DNA from: Ruegeria sp. EL01
Lineage (GTDB): Bacteria; Pseudomonadota; Alphaproteobacteria; Rhodobacterales; Rhodobacteraceae
DNA: 64,000 nt
Direction: 5' to 3'
NCBI RefSeq assembly: GCF_900313035.1
Contig: NZ_OMPS01000017.1
Location: forward strand, 1 to 64,000
Under the pieces are notes generated by a model. That model did not search any database. It was not told where the DNA came from and worked only from the letters and a program-made list of their open reading frames with translations. Made by a program: the position numbers and the translations under genes. Positions 16,692-25,506 of this stretch are shown here, piece by piece. The number at the start of each line of letters is the position of its first letter. The stretch's first letter is position 1.

Positions 16692-17678
16692 ATGAAATCC
16701 GCAAAAAACATACTGCAGCCCGAACATCGCGCCCTAAAAACGGCCGTGCTGGTACTGGATGAATGCAACACACTTAGCTTTGCTTCGGCGGTGGACCCGA
16801 TGCGCGCCGCAAATCGACTGGCGGGTCGACCTGCCTTTGACTGGGATTATGTGACGGCCACAACGGAACCGGCGATGCTGACCAGCGCGCTCAGCGTTCC
16901 GGGTATTCCACTGGCCCGCCTGCAAGGCTGCGATCTGATGATCGTTGTCGCCGGTTTCCAACTGGCCCGCCACGCAACCCCCAGCCTGTTGGCCGGGCTG
17001 CGCCGCATCGCCGGAACCGGTGCTACCATGGCCGGGATAGATGGTGGCCCCTGGCTGCTTGCAGAAGCCGGTCTGCTGGACGGTCACCCTGCCACAACCC
17101 ATTGGGAAGATCTGGACAATTTCGCCACCCGATTCCCCGAGGTCGACGTGCGCCCGGACCGCTTCACTGTCTCCGAAGGGCGCCTGACCTCTGGCGGCGC
17201 GATTCCGGCCGTCGAGATGATGTTGCATATCATCGCGGCCCGCCATGGCGCAGGTTTCGCGGCCCGCGTCTCGGGTCTATTCTTGTACGAAGGCGCGCCC
17301 GAGCCTTCAAAACCCCAAAGCCGTACTGGTCTGCCACATCGTCATACGGCCCTGACCGCCCGTGCCAACACGTTGATGGAATCCTCGCTCGATGACCCAC
17401 TGGCACTGGCCGATATCGCGTCGACCCTCGGCACCAGCCCGCGTACCCTGCAGCAGCAATTCCGCCTGCGCCTGAACACCACACCGCAGGATCACTACCT
17501 ACAACTTCGCCTGGCCGAGGCGCGCCGGCTGGTCACTGACACGAATTTGTCCCTGATGGATGTTGCGCTGGCCACCGGTTTTGCCTCTCAATCCAGCTTC
17601 GCCCGCGCTTTCCGCACTGCCCACGGCCTATCGGCCCGCGACCTGAGGCAGGACCGCGCGGAACCGACCCGTCACTAA
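16692..17678 (+). CDS. cdhR: GlxA/AraC-type activator of carnitine catabolism
   Basis: The 328-residue regulator has an N-terminal DJ-1/PfpI-like domain (about 15-190, with VLVLDECNTLSFASAVDPMRA) and a C-terminal AraC double helix-turn-helix (about 225-315, with LADIASTLGTSPRTLQQQF and VALATGFASQSSFARAF). This layout matches CdhR, the carnitine-dependent activator of Pseudomonas. It is divergent from the cdhC-cdhA operon, with about 130 bases between. The ATG at 16692 is used; a TTG at 16668 would extend it by eight residues. Confidence 0.85.
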   Translation: MKSAKNILQPEHRALKTAVLVLDECNTLSFASAVDPMRAANRLAGRPAFDWDYVTATTEPAMLTSALSVPGIPLARLQGCDLMIVVAGFQLARHATPSLLAGLRRIAGTGATMAGIDGGPWLLAEAGLLDGHPATTHWEDLDNFATRFPEVDVRPDRFTVSEGRLTSGGAIPAVEMMLHIIAARHGAGFAARVSGLFLYEGAPEPSKPQSRTGLPHRHTALTARANTLMESSLDDPLALADIASTLGTSPRTLQQQFRLRLNTTPQDHYLQLRLAEARRLVTDTNLSLMDVALATGFASQSSFARAFRTAHGLSARDLRQDRAEPTRH

Positions 17679-17687
17679 AGGGGCCTA

Positions 17688-17746
17688 TTCATCTGGCCAA
17701 AAATATCCCGGGGGAGTCACCGCAGGTGACGGGGGCAGAGCCCCCG
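17688..17746. repeat. Dispersed intergenic element, copy A
   Basis: The core CATCTGGCCAAAAATATCCC at 17690-17709 is followed by the hairpin GTCACC-GCA-GGTGAC and the hairpin GGGGGC-AGA-GCCCCC. It fills the gap between the convergent cdhR and aldo/keto reductase genes. The core recurs at 26.5 kb and 46.4 kb. Confidence 0.75.
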
Positions 17747-17750
17747 TACC

Positions 17751-18797
17751 TCAATACGGCATCGGATGCGATTTATGGGCCGCACTGATCTCGGCCAGAA
17801 CGTCATCTGACAACTCCAGATCAACCCCGTCCAGAATATGCTCCAATTGTTGCACAGTCGTGGCCCCAAAAATCGCGGACATCATGAAGGGTCGCGACCG
17901 GCACCAAGCCAGCGCCATGTGCGTCGGGTCCAGCCCATGTCGCGCAGCAATCTCAAGATACGCCGCGACCGCCCCAAAGACGCGTTCGTATTTGCGCCCG
18001 CCCATCTCCGGGACCAGCGACATGCGCGATCTTTCGGGCACTGCACCACCCTGATATTTACCCGTCAAAAAACCGGCCCCAAGCGGGGAAAACGCCAGCA
18101 ACCCCACATCCTCATGCATGCTCAGCTCGGCCATATCCGTGTCGTAGAGCCGACAGAGCAGAGAGTATTCATTCTGAACCGATGCCACACGCGGCGCGCC
18201 GGTTTCGTCTGCCAGTCGCAGCCATTGCGCGGTGCCCCAGGCGCTTTCGTTCGACAGGCCAAAGGCGCGAATGTTTCCCTTGTCAACCTGCGCCTGCAGG
18301 GCCTGGAGACACTCCTGCATATTGTCGACAACTTCGTCGGTATTGTGGCCGGTTGGTGCATAGCTCCAGTTCTGCCGAAACATATAGCTGCCGCGATTGG
18401 GCCAATGAAACTGATACAGATCGATGCAATCTGTCTGCAGTCGCCGCAGAGACCCTTCAATCGCCTCGGGGATCGTCTGACCCGAAATCGCCGCCCCATC
18501 CCGGGCATGCGAAAACCCGGCCCCCGAATGCTTGGTGGCCAGAACATAGCTGCCCCGCCGCGCCGAATTGGCGGCGTTCCAGTTTCCAAGGATCTCTTCG
18601 GTGCGTCCAACCGTCTCTTTCGAGATCGGGTTCACCGGATACATTTCGGCCGCATCGACAAAGTTGATCCCGGCGTCAAGCGCCATGCCCATTTGTTTAT
18701 GCGCGTCTACCTCGGACGTTTGGGTGCCAAACGTCATGGTTCCAAGGCACAGATCCGATACCATGATCCCAGTGCGACCCAACGGCTTCATTTCCAT
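17751..18797 (-). CDS. Aldo/keto reductase, Tas-like
   Basis: The 348-residue NADPH-dependent reductase of the AKR superfamily has GTMTFG near the N-terminus, the catalytic tetrad region (DAAEMYPV with Tyr, ATKHSGAG with Lys, FHWPNRG with His) and the C-terminal AIFGATTVQQLEH cofactor loop. The long Tas-type subgroup length fits. Physiological substrate is unknown. It is convergent with cdhR, with the dispersed repeat between them, so it need not be part of carnitine metabolism. Confidence 0.88.
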   Translation of the reverse strand: MEMKPLGRTGIMVSDLCLGTMTFGTQTSEVDAHKQMGMALDAGINFVDAAEMYPVNPISKETVGRTEEILGNWNAANSARRGSYVLATKHSGAGFSHARDGAAISGQTIPEAIEGSLRRLQTDCIDLYQFHWPNRGSYMFRQNWSYAPTGHNTDEVVDNMQECLQALQAQVDKGNIRAFGLSNESAWGTAQWLRLADETGAPRVASVQNEYSLLCRLYDTDMAELSMHEDVGLLAFSPLGAGFLTGKYQGGAVPERSRMSLVPEMGGRKYERVFGAVAAYLEIAARHGLDPTHMALAWCRSRPFMMSAIFGATTVQQLEHILDGVDLELSDDVLAEISAAHKSHPMPY

Positions 18798-18834
18798 CTG
18801 TCATTCTCCTGAAAATACGTTCGAAGACAAAACC

Positions 18835-19293
18835 TTATGCCTCGGCCTTTTTCTCCCACCGCCCCGATTCCTCGGACCAGTATTGCGCGGAACAGCCTGC
18901 ACCGGTCAGGTTCTTCCACTGACCGCGTGCCTGTTGGACAGCCTGGTCATCATTGCCGTCGAACAAAATGCAAACCCGCTCAAGCGCGCCAACTTCACTG
19001 GCATCAACCACGGCGCCATCGACCGCCATGACACAGGCCGGATCATTGGCGGCTTCGGCTTCGGTCGTCAGCAGGATCGGCTGAGCTTGGTCATGCGGTC
19101 CACCGGCGCGGCCGTGTGGCAGAAACCCGTCTTCGGGTCCCAGCCACAGTTTTTCGTCCAGCCAGTCCAACCATGCAGGATTGGTGCCCCGCACGGCAAT
19201 CCGCCACCCTGCCTGCCGCGCCTTGTCCAGCAAGACCGGCAAGGTCCGCTCCAACGGCTGACGGGTCAGGTGATAGAAATAGACGGCCCCCAT
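18835..19293 (-). CDS. holC: DNA polymerase III subunit chi
   Basis: The 152-residue protein matches HolC: it starts MGAVYFYHLTRQPLERTLP and contains ILLTTEAEAANDPACVMAVDGA and LFDGNDDQAVQQARGQWKNL. Chi links the clamp-loader psi subunit to single-strand-binding protein. It starts four bases after the pepA stop, the usual pepA-holC pair. Confidence 0.9.
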   Translation of the reverse strand: MGAVYFYHLTRQPLERTLPVLLDKARQAGWRIAVRGTNPAWLDWLDEKLWLGPEDGFLPHGRAGGPHDQAQPILLTTEAEAANDPACVMAVDGAVVDASEVGALERVCILFDGNDDQAVQQARGQWKNLTGAGCSAQYWSEESGRWEKKAEA

Positions 19294-19297
19294 GAGA

Positions 19298-20776
19298 TTA
19301 CTCTTCAGCGGTCTCGAAATTGTCCTGGACGAAGCGGCTTAGCGCACGCACGCCCCAGCCAGTGGCCCCTTTGGGCGCATAAGAAGTTTCTGAGGTCACC
19401 GAGGCGACACCGGCAATGTCCAGATGAATCCAGGGGGTCTCTTCTTTGACAAAGCGCTGCAGGAACTGCGCGGCTGTGATTGACCCCGCCGGGCGGCCAC
19501 CGACGTTCTTCATATCAGCAATCCGCGACTTCAACAGTTTGTCGTACCCGGCACCCAGCGGTAGCCGCCACGCGCCTTCATCCTCGGCTTTGGCGGATTT
19601 CAGGAAAGCATCGCAGAACGTATCGTTGTTCGAAAACACACCGGCATTCTCGTGCCCCAGTCCGATGATAACCGCACCGGTCAAGGTCGCCAGATCAATC
19701 ATGCCAACCGGTTCGAACCGCTCCTGCGCGTACCACATGACATCACACAGAACCAAACGACCTTCGGCGTCGGTGTTGATGACCTCGACGGTGTCGCCCT
19801 TCATCGACGTCACCACATCGCCCGGACGTGTTGCATTGCCTGAGGGCATGTTTTCTACCAGCCCGACGAGTCCGACTACATTGGCTTTGGCCTTGCGCTT
19901 GGCCAGCGCCCGCATAGTGCCAGCCACAACGCCCGCACCGCCCATATCCATGGTCATGTCTTCCATGCCGCCTGAAGGCTTCAGCGAGATGCCACCGGTA
20001 TCGAACACGACGCCCTTGCCGACCAGCGCCAGCGGCGCGTCGTCTTTGTCTCCGCCTCTCCAGTGCATGACAACAACTTTAGACGGGCTGACCGAGCCCT
20101 GCCCGACGCATAGTAGCGTGCGCATGCCAAGCTCTGTCAGTTTGTCTTCTTCCAGAACTTCCACCTCGAGGCCCAGATCTTTCATCTCGGCCAGGCGATC
20201 TGCGAATTCAGTGGTGGTCAGAACATTCGCAGGCTCGTTGGTCAGGTCCCGCGTCATCCGCACCCCGTCCGCGATCGCATATAGAGGCGCGAATGCAGCC
20301 TCGGCCTCATCATGTTTCGAATGGCCGATGATCACCGCCCCGGCACCGTCGCTTTCCTTGGTCTTGTGTGCGTCGAAATCATAACTGCGCAGGGCAATCC
20401 CCATGGCAAGGTGTTCGACGTGCACCTGATTTCCCGCCATTACCAGCACGTCTTTGCCGCCCGCCAGTTTGGCCACTGCGGCACCGGCTTTGCGCGCTTC
20501 GTCATGGTCGGGGCGGCGCGGCAAAACCAGAACGTCCAGCGCCTCGGCCGCCATGCCCGCGGGCCAGGCCAGAGAGATCACGTCGCCTGATTTGGCCTTG
20601 CCGAACTTTTCGCTTTCCACCAGCCGGGCAACGGCACCTTTGGTCAGCCGGTTCGCACGACGCGCAGCCGGGCTCATTTTACCTTCCGACGGAATAATGA
20701 TCACGACACGCCCTTCGGCCTGGGCCATAGCGTCCACGTCAAAGGCCTGAAAACGGATCGGTACCAGACTGCTCAT
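19298..20776 (-). CDS. pepA: Leucyl aminopeptidase, M17 family
   Basis: The 492-residue cytosolic metallo-aminopeptidase has the M17 signature NTDAEGRL in its C-terminal half, with the DMGGAGVV and VGKGVVFDTGGISLKPSGG metal and substrate-binding segments. It removes N-terminal residues from peptides. GAGGAGTTT precedes the ATG. It is followed by holC and is divergent from lptG, an order usual in this family except that lptF normally lies between. Confidence 0.95.
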   Translation of the reverse strand: MSSLVPIRFQAFDVDAMAQAEGRVVIIIPSEGKMSPAARRANRLTKGAVARLVESEKFGKAKSGDVISLAWPAGMAAEALDVLVLPRRPDHDEARKAGAAVAKLAGGKDVLVMAGNQVHVEHLAMGIALRSYDFDAHKTKESDGAGAVIIGHSKHDEAEAAFAPLYAIADGVRMTRDLTNEPANVLTTTEFADRLAEMKDLGLEVEVLEEDKLTELGMRTLLCVGQGSVSPSKVVVMHWRGGDKDDAPLALVGKGVVFDTGGISLKPSGGMEDMTMDMGGAGVVAGTMRALAKRKAKANVVGLVGLVENMPSGNATRPGDVVTSMKGDTVEVINTDAEGRLVLCDVMWYAQERFEPVGMIDLATLTGAVIIGLGHENAGVFSNNDTFCDAFLKSAKAEDEGAWRLPLGAGYDKLLKSRIADMKNVGGRPAGSITAAQFLQRFVKEETPWIHLDIAGVASVTSETSYAPKGATGWGVRALSRFVQDNFETAEE

Positions 20777-21005
20777 TGCAAACTCCTCAAAATCTGTTCC
20801 CCAAGACCTAGCCTGCGCTGCCCAACTTGACCAGATAGCAGTTTTCCCCGCCTCTCAATTGCATTAAGGTCCCGAAAAAATAACCGGCAGGCTCGGGGGA
20901 GAATGAAGTGGCATCAAACGGCAGGCATAGGCCGTCGCGCATTGTTACATGCGTGGACGAATCCGGTCTGAATCCCCACTTCACAAGCTTAGCGGGGGCA
21001 CATCC

Positions 21006-22106
21006 GTGATCCTCGATCGTTACTTCGGCCGCAGATTTCTGCAGAGCTTTCTGGTCATAGGCGCCATTTTTCTGACCCTGATGATTCTGATCGACCTGAT
21101 TGAACAGGTACGCCGTTTCAACGATGTTGATCTGTCCTTTGGTCGTGTGCTGCACCTGACCCTGTTGAACACACCCGCCGCAATCAGCGAAATGCTGCCT
21201 CTGCTGGTCATTCTGTCGACAATCGCCCTGTTTGTTGGGCTGGCCCGCACATCCGAATTGGTGGTGACGCGCGCCACGGGCCGATCCGGCATCCGCGCGC
21301 TGGTGGCTCCTGTCCTGCTGGCACTAACCATCGGCGCGCTGGCGGTGGCATTGCTGAACCCAATCGCCGCTGCCACTTCTGAGGAGTTTCAGCGCCTGTC
21401 GGATTCCTACCGCAACAATGGCAGTTCAGCTCTGTCGATCAGCAGCGAGGGTCTTTGGCTGCGGCAAGGTGCTGAAAACGGTCAGGCCGTGATCCATGCG
21501 CGCGGCACCTCAAACGAAGAGACCCTGGGGCTGAACGACGTGACCATCATTACTTTTGCCCCCGATGGTAAACCAACCCAACAGATCATCGCCGACCGGG
21601 CCGAGCTGCAGGATGGGAAATGGGTATTGTCGCACGCCAAAATCTGGAAACTGCAGGATGGGCAGAACCCGGAATTCAATTCTGTGTCACATGACCGGCT
21701 CGAGCTGCCAACATCACTGACACGCGAACGGATTCTCGACACTCTCGGCCAGCAAGACTCGGTCTCGGTCTATGACCTCCCACAGCTGATATCGGATCTG
21801 CGCGAGGCCGGGTTTTCGACCAAACAATACGAGGTTTGGCTGCAGGTCCAACTGGCGCGCCCCTTCTTTCTGGTCGCCATGGTCCTGATCGGAGCGGCCT
21901 TCACCATGCGCCACGTCCGTTTTGGCGGCACAGGAATTGCCGTACTGACGGCGGTTCTGTTGGGCTTTGGCATCTATTTCATCCGCAACTTTGCGCAAAT
22001 TCTCGGGGAAAACGGACAATTGCCCATCTATGTCGCCGCATGGGCTCCACCCTTTGCCGCAATTCTGCTGGCGCTCGGCTTGCTCTTACATGCGGAGGAT
22101 GGCTGA
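21006..22106 (+). CDS. lptG: LPS export ABC transporter permease LptG
   Basis: The 366-residue inner-membrane permease starts at a GTG (21006; MILDRYFGRRF...), with about six membrane segments and a periplasmic jellyroll middle (SSEGLWLRQGAENG to RAELQDGKWVLSHAKIW). LptG-type start LDRYFGRRFLQSF and DLIEQVRRF distinguish it from LptF. With LptF and LptB it extracts LPS from the inner membrane. LptF would normally be encoded directly upstream, but the roughly 230 bases between pepA and this gene hold no such gene. The lptD gene overlaps its stop by one base (TGATG). Confidence 0.9.
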   Translation: MILDRYFGRRFLQSFLVIGAIFLTLMILIDLIEQVRRFNDVDLSFGRVLHLTLLNTPAAISEMLPLLVILSTIALFVGLARTSELVVTRATGRSGIRALVAPVLLALTIGALAVALLNPIAAATSEEFQRLSDSYRNNGSSALSISSEGLWLRQGAENGQAVIHARGTSNEETLGLNDVTIITFAPDGKPTQQIIADRAELQDGKWVLSHAKIWKLQDGQNPEFNSVSHDRLELPTSLTRERILDTLGQQDSVSVYDLPQLISDLREAGFSTKQYEVWLQVQLARPFFLVAMVLIGAAFTMRHVRFGGTGIAVLTAVLLGFGIYFIRNFAQILGENGQLPIYVAAWAPPFAAILLALGLLLHAEDG

Positions 22107-24262
22107 TGCGGCACATTGTCCCCCTGTTGCTGACAAGCGCACTTGCCTTGTCTGTTCCCGCAGGCCTAGTTGCGCAAACAACAACGCCGCAGGCGCAAGG
22201 ATCGCAGGAAGAGCAGGAACCAGCCCTTCTGGTCGCCGACAAGGTGTTTATCACCTCAGATCGCAGCCTTGTGGCCGAAGGTAATGTCGAAGCGTTCCAA
22301 GGCGACGTCAAATTGTCCGCGCGACGTGTTGTCTACAACCGGGAAACCGGCGAGTTGACGCTGGAAGGCCCCATTCGCATCGATCAGGATGGACGGTCCA
22401 CGGTCCTTGCTGATTCAGCACAGCTGGACAGCGGTCTTCAAAACGGGTTGCTGATCGGCGCCCGGATGGTTTTTGACCAGCAGGTTCAGATCGCGTCGGT
22501 GCAAGCCAAGCGGGCATCGGGCCGCTATACGCAATTCAGCAAAGTTTCGGCAACGTCCTGTCATGTCTGCGACGATGGGAAACCACCGCTTTGGCAAATT
22601 CGGGCTCGTAAGGTCACACACGATCAGCTGGAACGGCAACTTTATTTTGAAGGCGCGCAACTTAGGGTGCTGGATTACCCGGTGTTCTATTTCCCCTACC
22701 TGCGCCTGCCAGATCCAACCCTGGACCGTGCAACTGGGTTTCTGGTTCCATCTATCCGCACGACATCGCAATTGGGCACGGGCGTGCAAGTCCCGTATTT
22801 CTTCAAACTGGGCGACCACAAGGATCTGACGCTGACGCCCTACCTTTCGGCCAAAACCACAACACTGGGCTATCGGTACCGTCAGGCGTTTGTGAACGGC
22901 CGCATCCAGATCGAAGGGGCCTATACGCGGGATGATGTGCAACAGGGCCAGGACCGCGGCTATCTGTTTGCCAACGGCTGGTTCGGTCTGAAGAACGACT
23001 ACCGCTTTACCTTCAACCTTCAGACCGCGTCGGACGATGCATACCTAGCCGATTACGGTCTGCCCGATCTGGATCGCTTGCGCAGCGAGATTGCGTTGGA
23101 GCGGATCAAGCGCGACACAGCCTTTAGAACCAGTTTCATTCACTACAAAACCCTGCGCGACAGCGAAAATCAGGACAACATCCCGTCGCGCGTGTTCGAT
23201 CTGAACTACCAGAAACGCTTTTTCCCAAGCGCAGTGGGCGGCGAGGTTCGGCTCAGCTTTGTTGGCCATGCCCATGAACGCACCAGCGACGAGGATATCA
23301 TCGGGCGGGACATTGCCCGGGCGACATTTGACGCAGAATGGTTGCGCAGCTGGACCTTTGCCTCAGGGCTGCGGGCCGATGCCCGGTTTGGCGCGTCGAT
23401 CGATACGTTCAACATTCGGCACGACAGCAACTTTCCAACGGACGTCACCCGTTCAACCCCGCGAGCGGCGCTCACCCTGCGCTATCCGATGACTCGACGC
23501 GAAAGATCTGGTGCGACCCAGTTCATTGAACCGATTGTGCAATTTGGCTGGACAGATGTCTCTGACACCGACGTCCCCAACGACGAAAGCACCTTCCAGG
23601 ACTTCGATCAGGGCAACCTGCTGTCGCTGTCGCGGTTCCCGGCAGAAGACCAACGAGAAGATGGTGCAACCGCGGTCGTGGGGCTCAACTGGGCCCGGTA
23701 TGGCGCAAACGGCTGGCAGGCCCTGGCCACGGTTGGTCAGGTTTTTCGGGCTGATGCCGACCCCAATTTCAACCTGACATCCGGTTTGCAGGGCACGTCT
23801 TCGGACCTTTTGCTGGCGGGACAGATCAAAACAGCGAACGGCTGGTCGCTTGCCGGACGAGGCTTGTTGAACGGTGACCTAAGCTTCGTCAAAGCCGAGG
23901 TTCGCGGCGCGTGGCAGAAAGACGGGGCTGGCGTGTCGGGCAGCTATATCTGGCAGGAAAAAGATCCTGCCGAAAATGCCACTGCCGAAATCTCTGAGAT
24001 TTGGCTCCGGGGACGTTATCCAATCGATCAAAACTGGCTAACCCGAGCCGAGGCACGCTATGATTTCGCCGAGTCCGAACCCATCCGCCTTGGCCTGGGA
24101 GTGACATATCAGAACGAATGTGTTCAGGTTAACATGTCCGTAGCGCGGCGCTTTACTTCAACATCAACTATTGAGCCTTCGACCGAATTCGGCTTTACCC
24201 TGTCGCTGACAGGTTACGCCCTCGAAGGCGGTGGCAACACATACAAGAGAAAATGCAGTTGA
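22106..24262 (+). CDS. lptD: LPS assembly outer-membrane protein
   Basis: LptD inserts LPS into the outer leaflet. The 718-residue product has a signal peptide (MRHIVPLLLTSALALSVPA) and an N-terminal OstA/LptA-like jellyroll (about 35-130). The conserved LptD block at the barrel entrance reads YFPYLRLPDPTLDRATGF, and a C-terminal 26-strand-type barrel follows. Cysteines CHVC (about 152-155), NEC near the C-terminus and the terminal KC may form the disulfides needed for maturation. The 3' end overlaps surA by ten bases. Confidence 0.9.
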   Translation: MRHIVPLLLTSALALSVPAGLVAQTTTPQAQGSQEEQEPALLVADKVFITSDRSLVAEGNVEAFQGDVKLSARRVVYNRETGELTLEGPIRIDQDGRSTVLADSAQLDSGLQNGLLIGARMVFDQQVQIASVQAKRASGRYTQFSKVSATSCHVCDDGKPPLWQIRARKVTHDQLERQLYFEGAQLRVLDYPVFYFPYLRLPDPTLDRATGFLVPSIRTTSQLGTGVQVPYFFKLGDHKDLTLTPYLSAKTTTLGYRYRQAFVNGRIQIEGAYTRDDVQQGQDRGYLFANGWFGLKNDYRFTFNLQTASDDAYLADYGLPDLDRLRSEIALERIKRDTAFRTSFIHYKTLRDSENQDNIPSRVFDLNYQKRFFPSAVGGEVRLSFVGHAHERTSDEDIIGRDIARATFDAEWLRSWTFASGLRADARFGASIDTFNIRHDSNFPTDVTRSTPRAALTLRYPMTRRERSGATQFIEPIVQFGWTDVSDTDVPNDESTFQDFDQGNLLSLSRFPAEDQREDGATAVVGLNWARYGANGWQALATVGQVFRADADPNFNLTSGLQGTSSDLLLAGQIKTANGWSLAGRGLLNGDLSFVKAEVRGAWQKDGAGVSGSYIWQEKDPAENATAEISEIWLRGRYPIDQNWLTRAEARYDFAESEPIRLGLGVTYQNECVQVNMSVARRFTSTSTIEPSTEFGFTLSLTGYALEGGGNTYKRKCS

Positions 24263-25506
24263 TATCAGGTTTCTTCAGGTTTCTTCGTTCCGGTTGGCAT
24301 AAACCGGTTGCACCGGCGCTGATTGCCGCATCGCTCATCGTTGTTGCGCCGCGTGTCAGCGCTCAAGGTTTGTTCTCGCCTGCGATACGCGTCAATCAAG
24401 ACATCGTCACGTGGTACGAGCTGGACCAACGACTTCAGTTTCTGACCGTGCTGGGCATACCGGGCGACTCGGAAAAGGATGTCCGTCAGGCGTTGATCGA
24501 TGACCGGCTGCGCAAACAAGCGATGAGCGCGGCCGGAATTCAGGTCGCCCCAGAAGATGTGCAGCTGGGAATCGATGAGTTCGCAGCACGCGGACAACTG
24601 TCGACTGAACAATTCCTGCAACTGCTTGGTGAGTCGGGCGTTGATCCTGAAACCGTTCGGGATTTCGTGGCAGATCAGTTGTCCTGGCGCGACTACATCA
24701 GTTCCCGGTTCCTGTCTCAGGCTCGCCCGACACAGGACGAAATCAACCGTGCACTGGGACAGGCCGGCGGTGGCGGGCTTCAGGTCTTGTTGTCCGAAGT
24801 CATTATTCCAGTGACCCCCCAAACTCTCGCACAGACCGAGCTTTTGGCGGAAGAGATTGCTCAGTTGCAGGGGTTTGACGCCTTTTCCGCAGCAGCTGCG
24901 CAGTATTCAGCGGCATCCACCCGCGAAAATGGCGGCCGTCTGGATTGGCTCAATATCTCCAACCTGCCGCCCGCGCTGCAACCCGTGATTCTGGGCCTGC
25001 AAAATGGCGAGATTACCGATCCGATCTCGCTGCCCAATGCTGTCGCCCTGTTCCAGCTGCGCGGTTTGCGCGAAGTTGCAACAGGCGCACCCAGATTCTC
25101 CAAAATCGACTACGCCATTTACTACCTTCCCGGCGGCCGCATCTCTGATACCCTGGCAACCGCAGCGCGTTTGAAAGAAGAGATCGATACATGTGACGAC
25201 CTCTACGGCATCGCCAAAGATCAGCCCCGCGAGGTTTTGGATCGCATCGATGCTGCCCCGTCAGAGATTCCACGTGATGTGGCTGTCGAACTGGCCAAGC
25301 TTGACCGGAACGAAGTGTCGACAACACTAACACGCAACAATGGTCAAACGCTGATGTTCCTGATGCTCTGCAATCGGACCCGCGACTTGGGTGAGGACAC
25401 GTCCCGCGAAGATGTGGCCAACGCCTTGACCCAGCAGCGTCTGCAAGCCTTTGCCGATAGTCTGATTGAACAGCTGCGGGCCGACGCAACTATCATCGAG
25501 CAATGA
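24253..25506 (+). CDS. surA: SurA-like periplasmic peptidyl-prolyl isomerase/chaperone
   Basis: The 417-residue protein has a basic N-terminal signal (MQLISGFFRFLR...), an N-terminal SurA-type helical domain (QDIVTWYELDQRLQFLTVLG to FVADQLSWRDY), one parvulin-like region (LSEVIIPV...GRLDWLNISNLPPALQPV) and a second degenerate segment before the C-terminal helix. SurA escorts outer-membrane proteins such as LptD to the BAM complex. The gene overlaps lptD by ten bases and pdxA by four, so the run is one translation-coupled unit. Confidence 0.85.
   Translation: MQLISGFFRFLRSGWHKPVAPALIAASLIVVAPRVSAQGLFSPAIRVNQDIVTWYELDQRLQFLTVLGIPGDSEKDVRQALIDDRLRKQAMSAAGIQVAPEDVQLGIDEFAARGQLSTEQFLQLLGESGVDPETVRDFVADQLSWRDYISSRFLSQARPTQDEINRALGQAGGGGLQVLLSEVIIPVTPQTLAQTELLAEEIAQLQGFDAFSAAAAQYSAASTRENGGRLDWLNISNLPPALQPVILGLQNGEITDPISLPNAVALFQLRGLREVATGAPRFSKIDYAIYYLPGGRISDTLATAARLKEEIDTCDDLYGIAKDQPREVLDRIDAAPSEIPRDVAVELAKLDRNEVSTTLTRNNGQTLMFLMLCNRTRDLGEDTSREDVANALTQQRLQAFADSLIEQLRADATIIEQ

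Noticed and set aside
20777..21005. Possible remnant of lptF before lptG
   Set aside because: The only frame reaching the lptG start reads about 35 codons without any LptF-like sequence and is closed by a stop upstream.
21836..22105. Upstream extension of the lptD frame to 21836
   Set aside because: The ATG at 22106 begins a signal peptide and the upstream part overlaps lptG in another frame.
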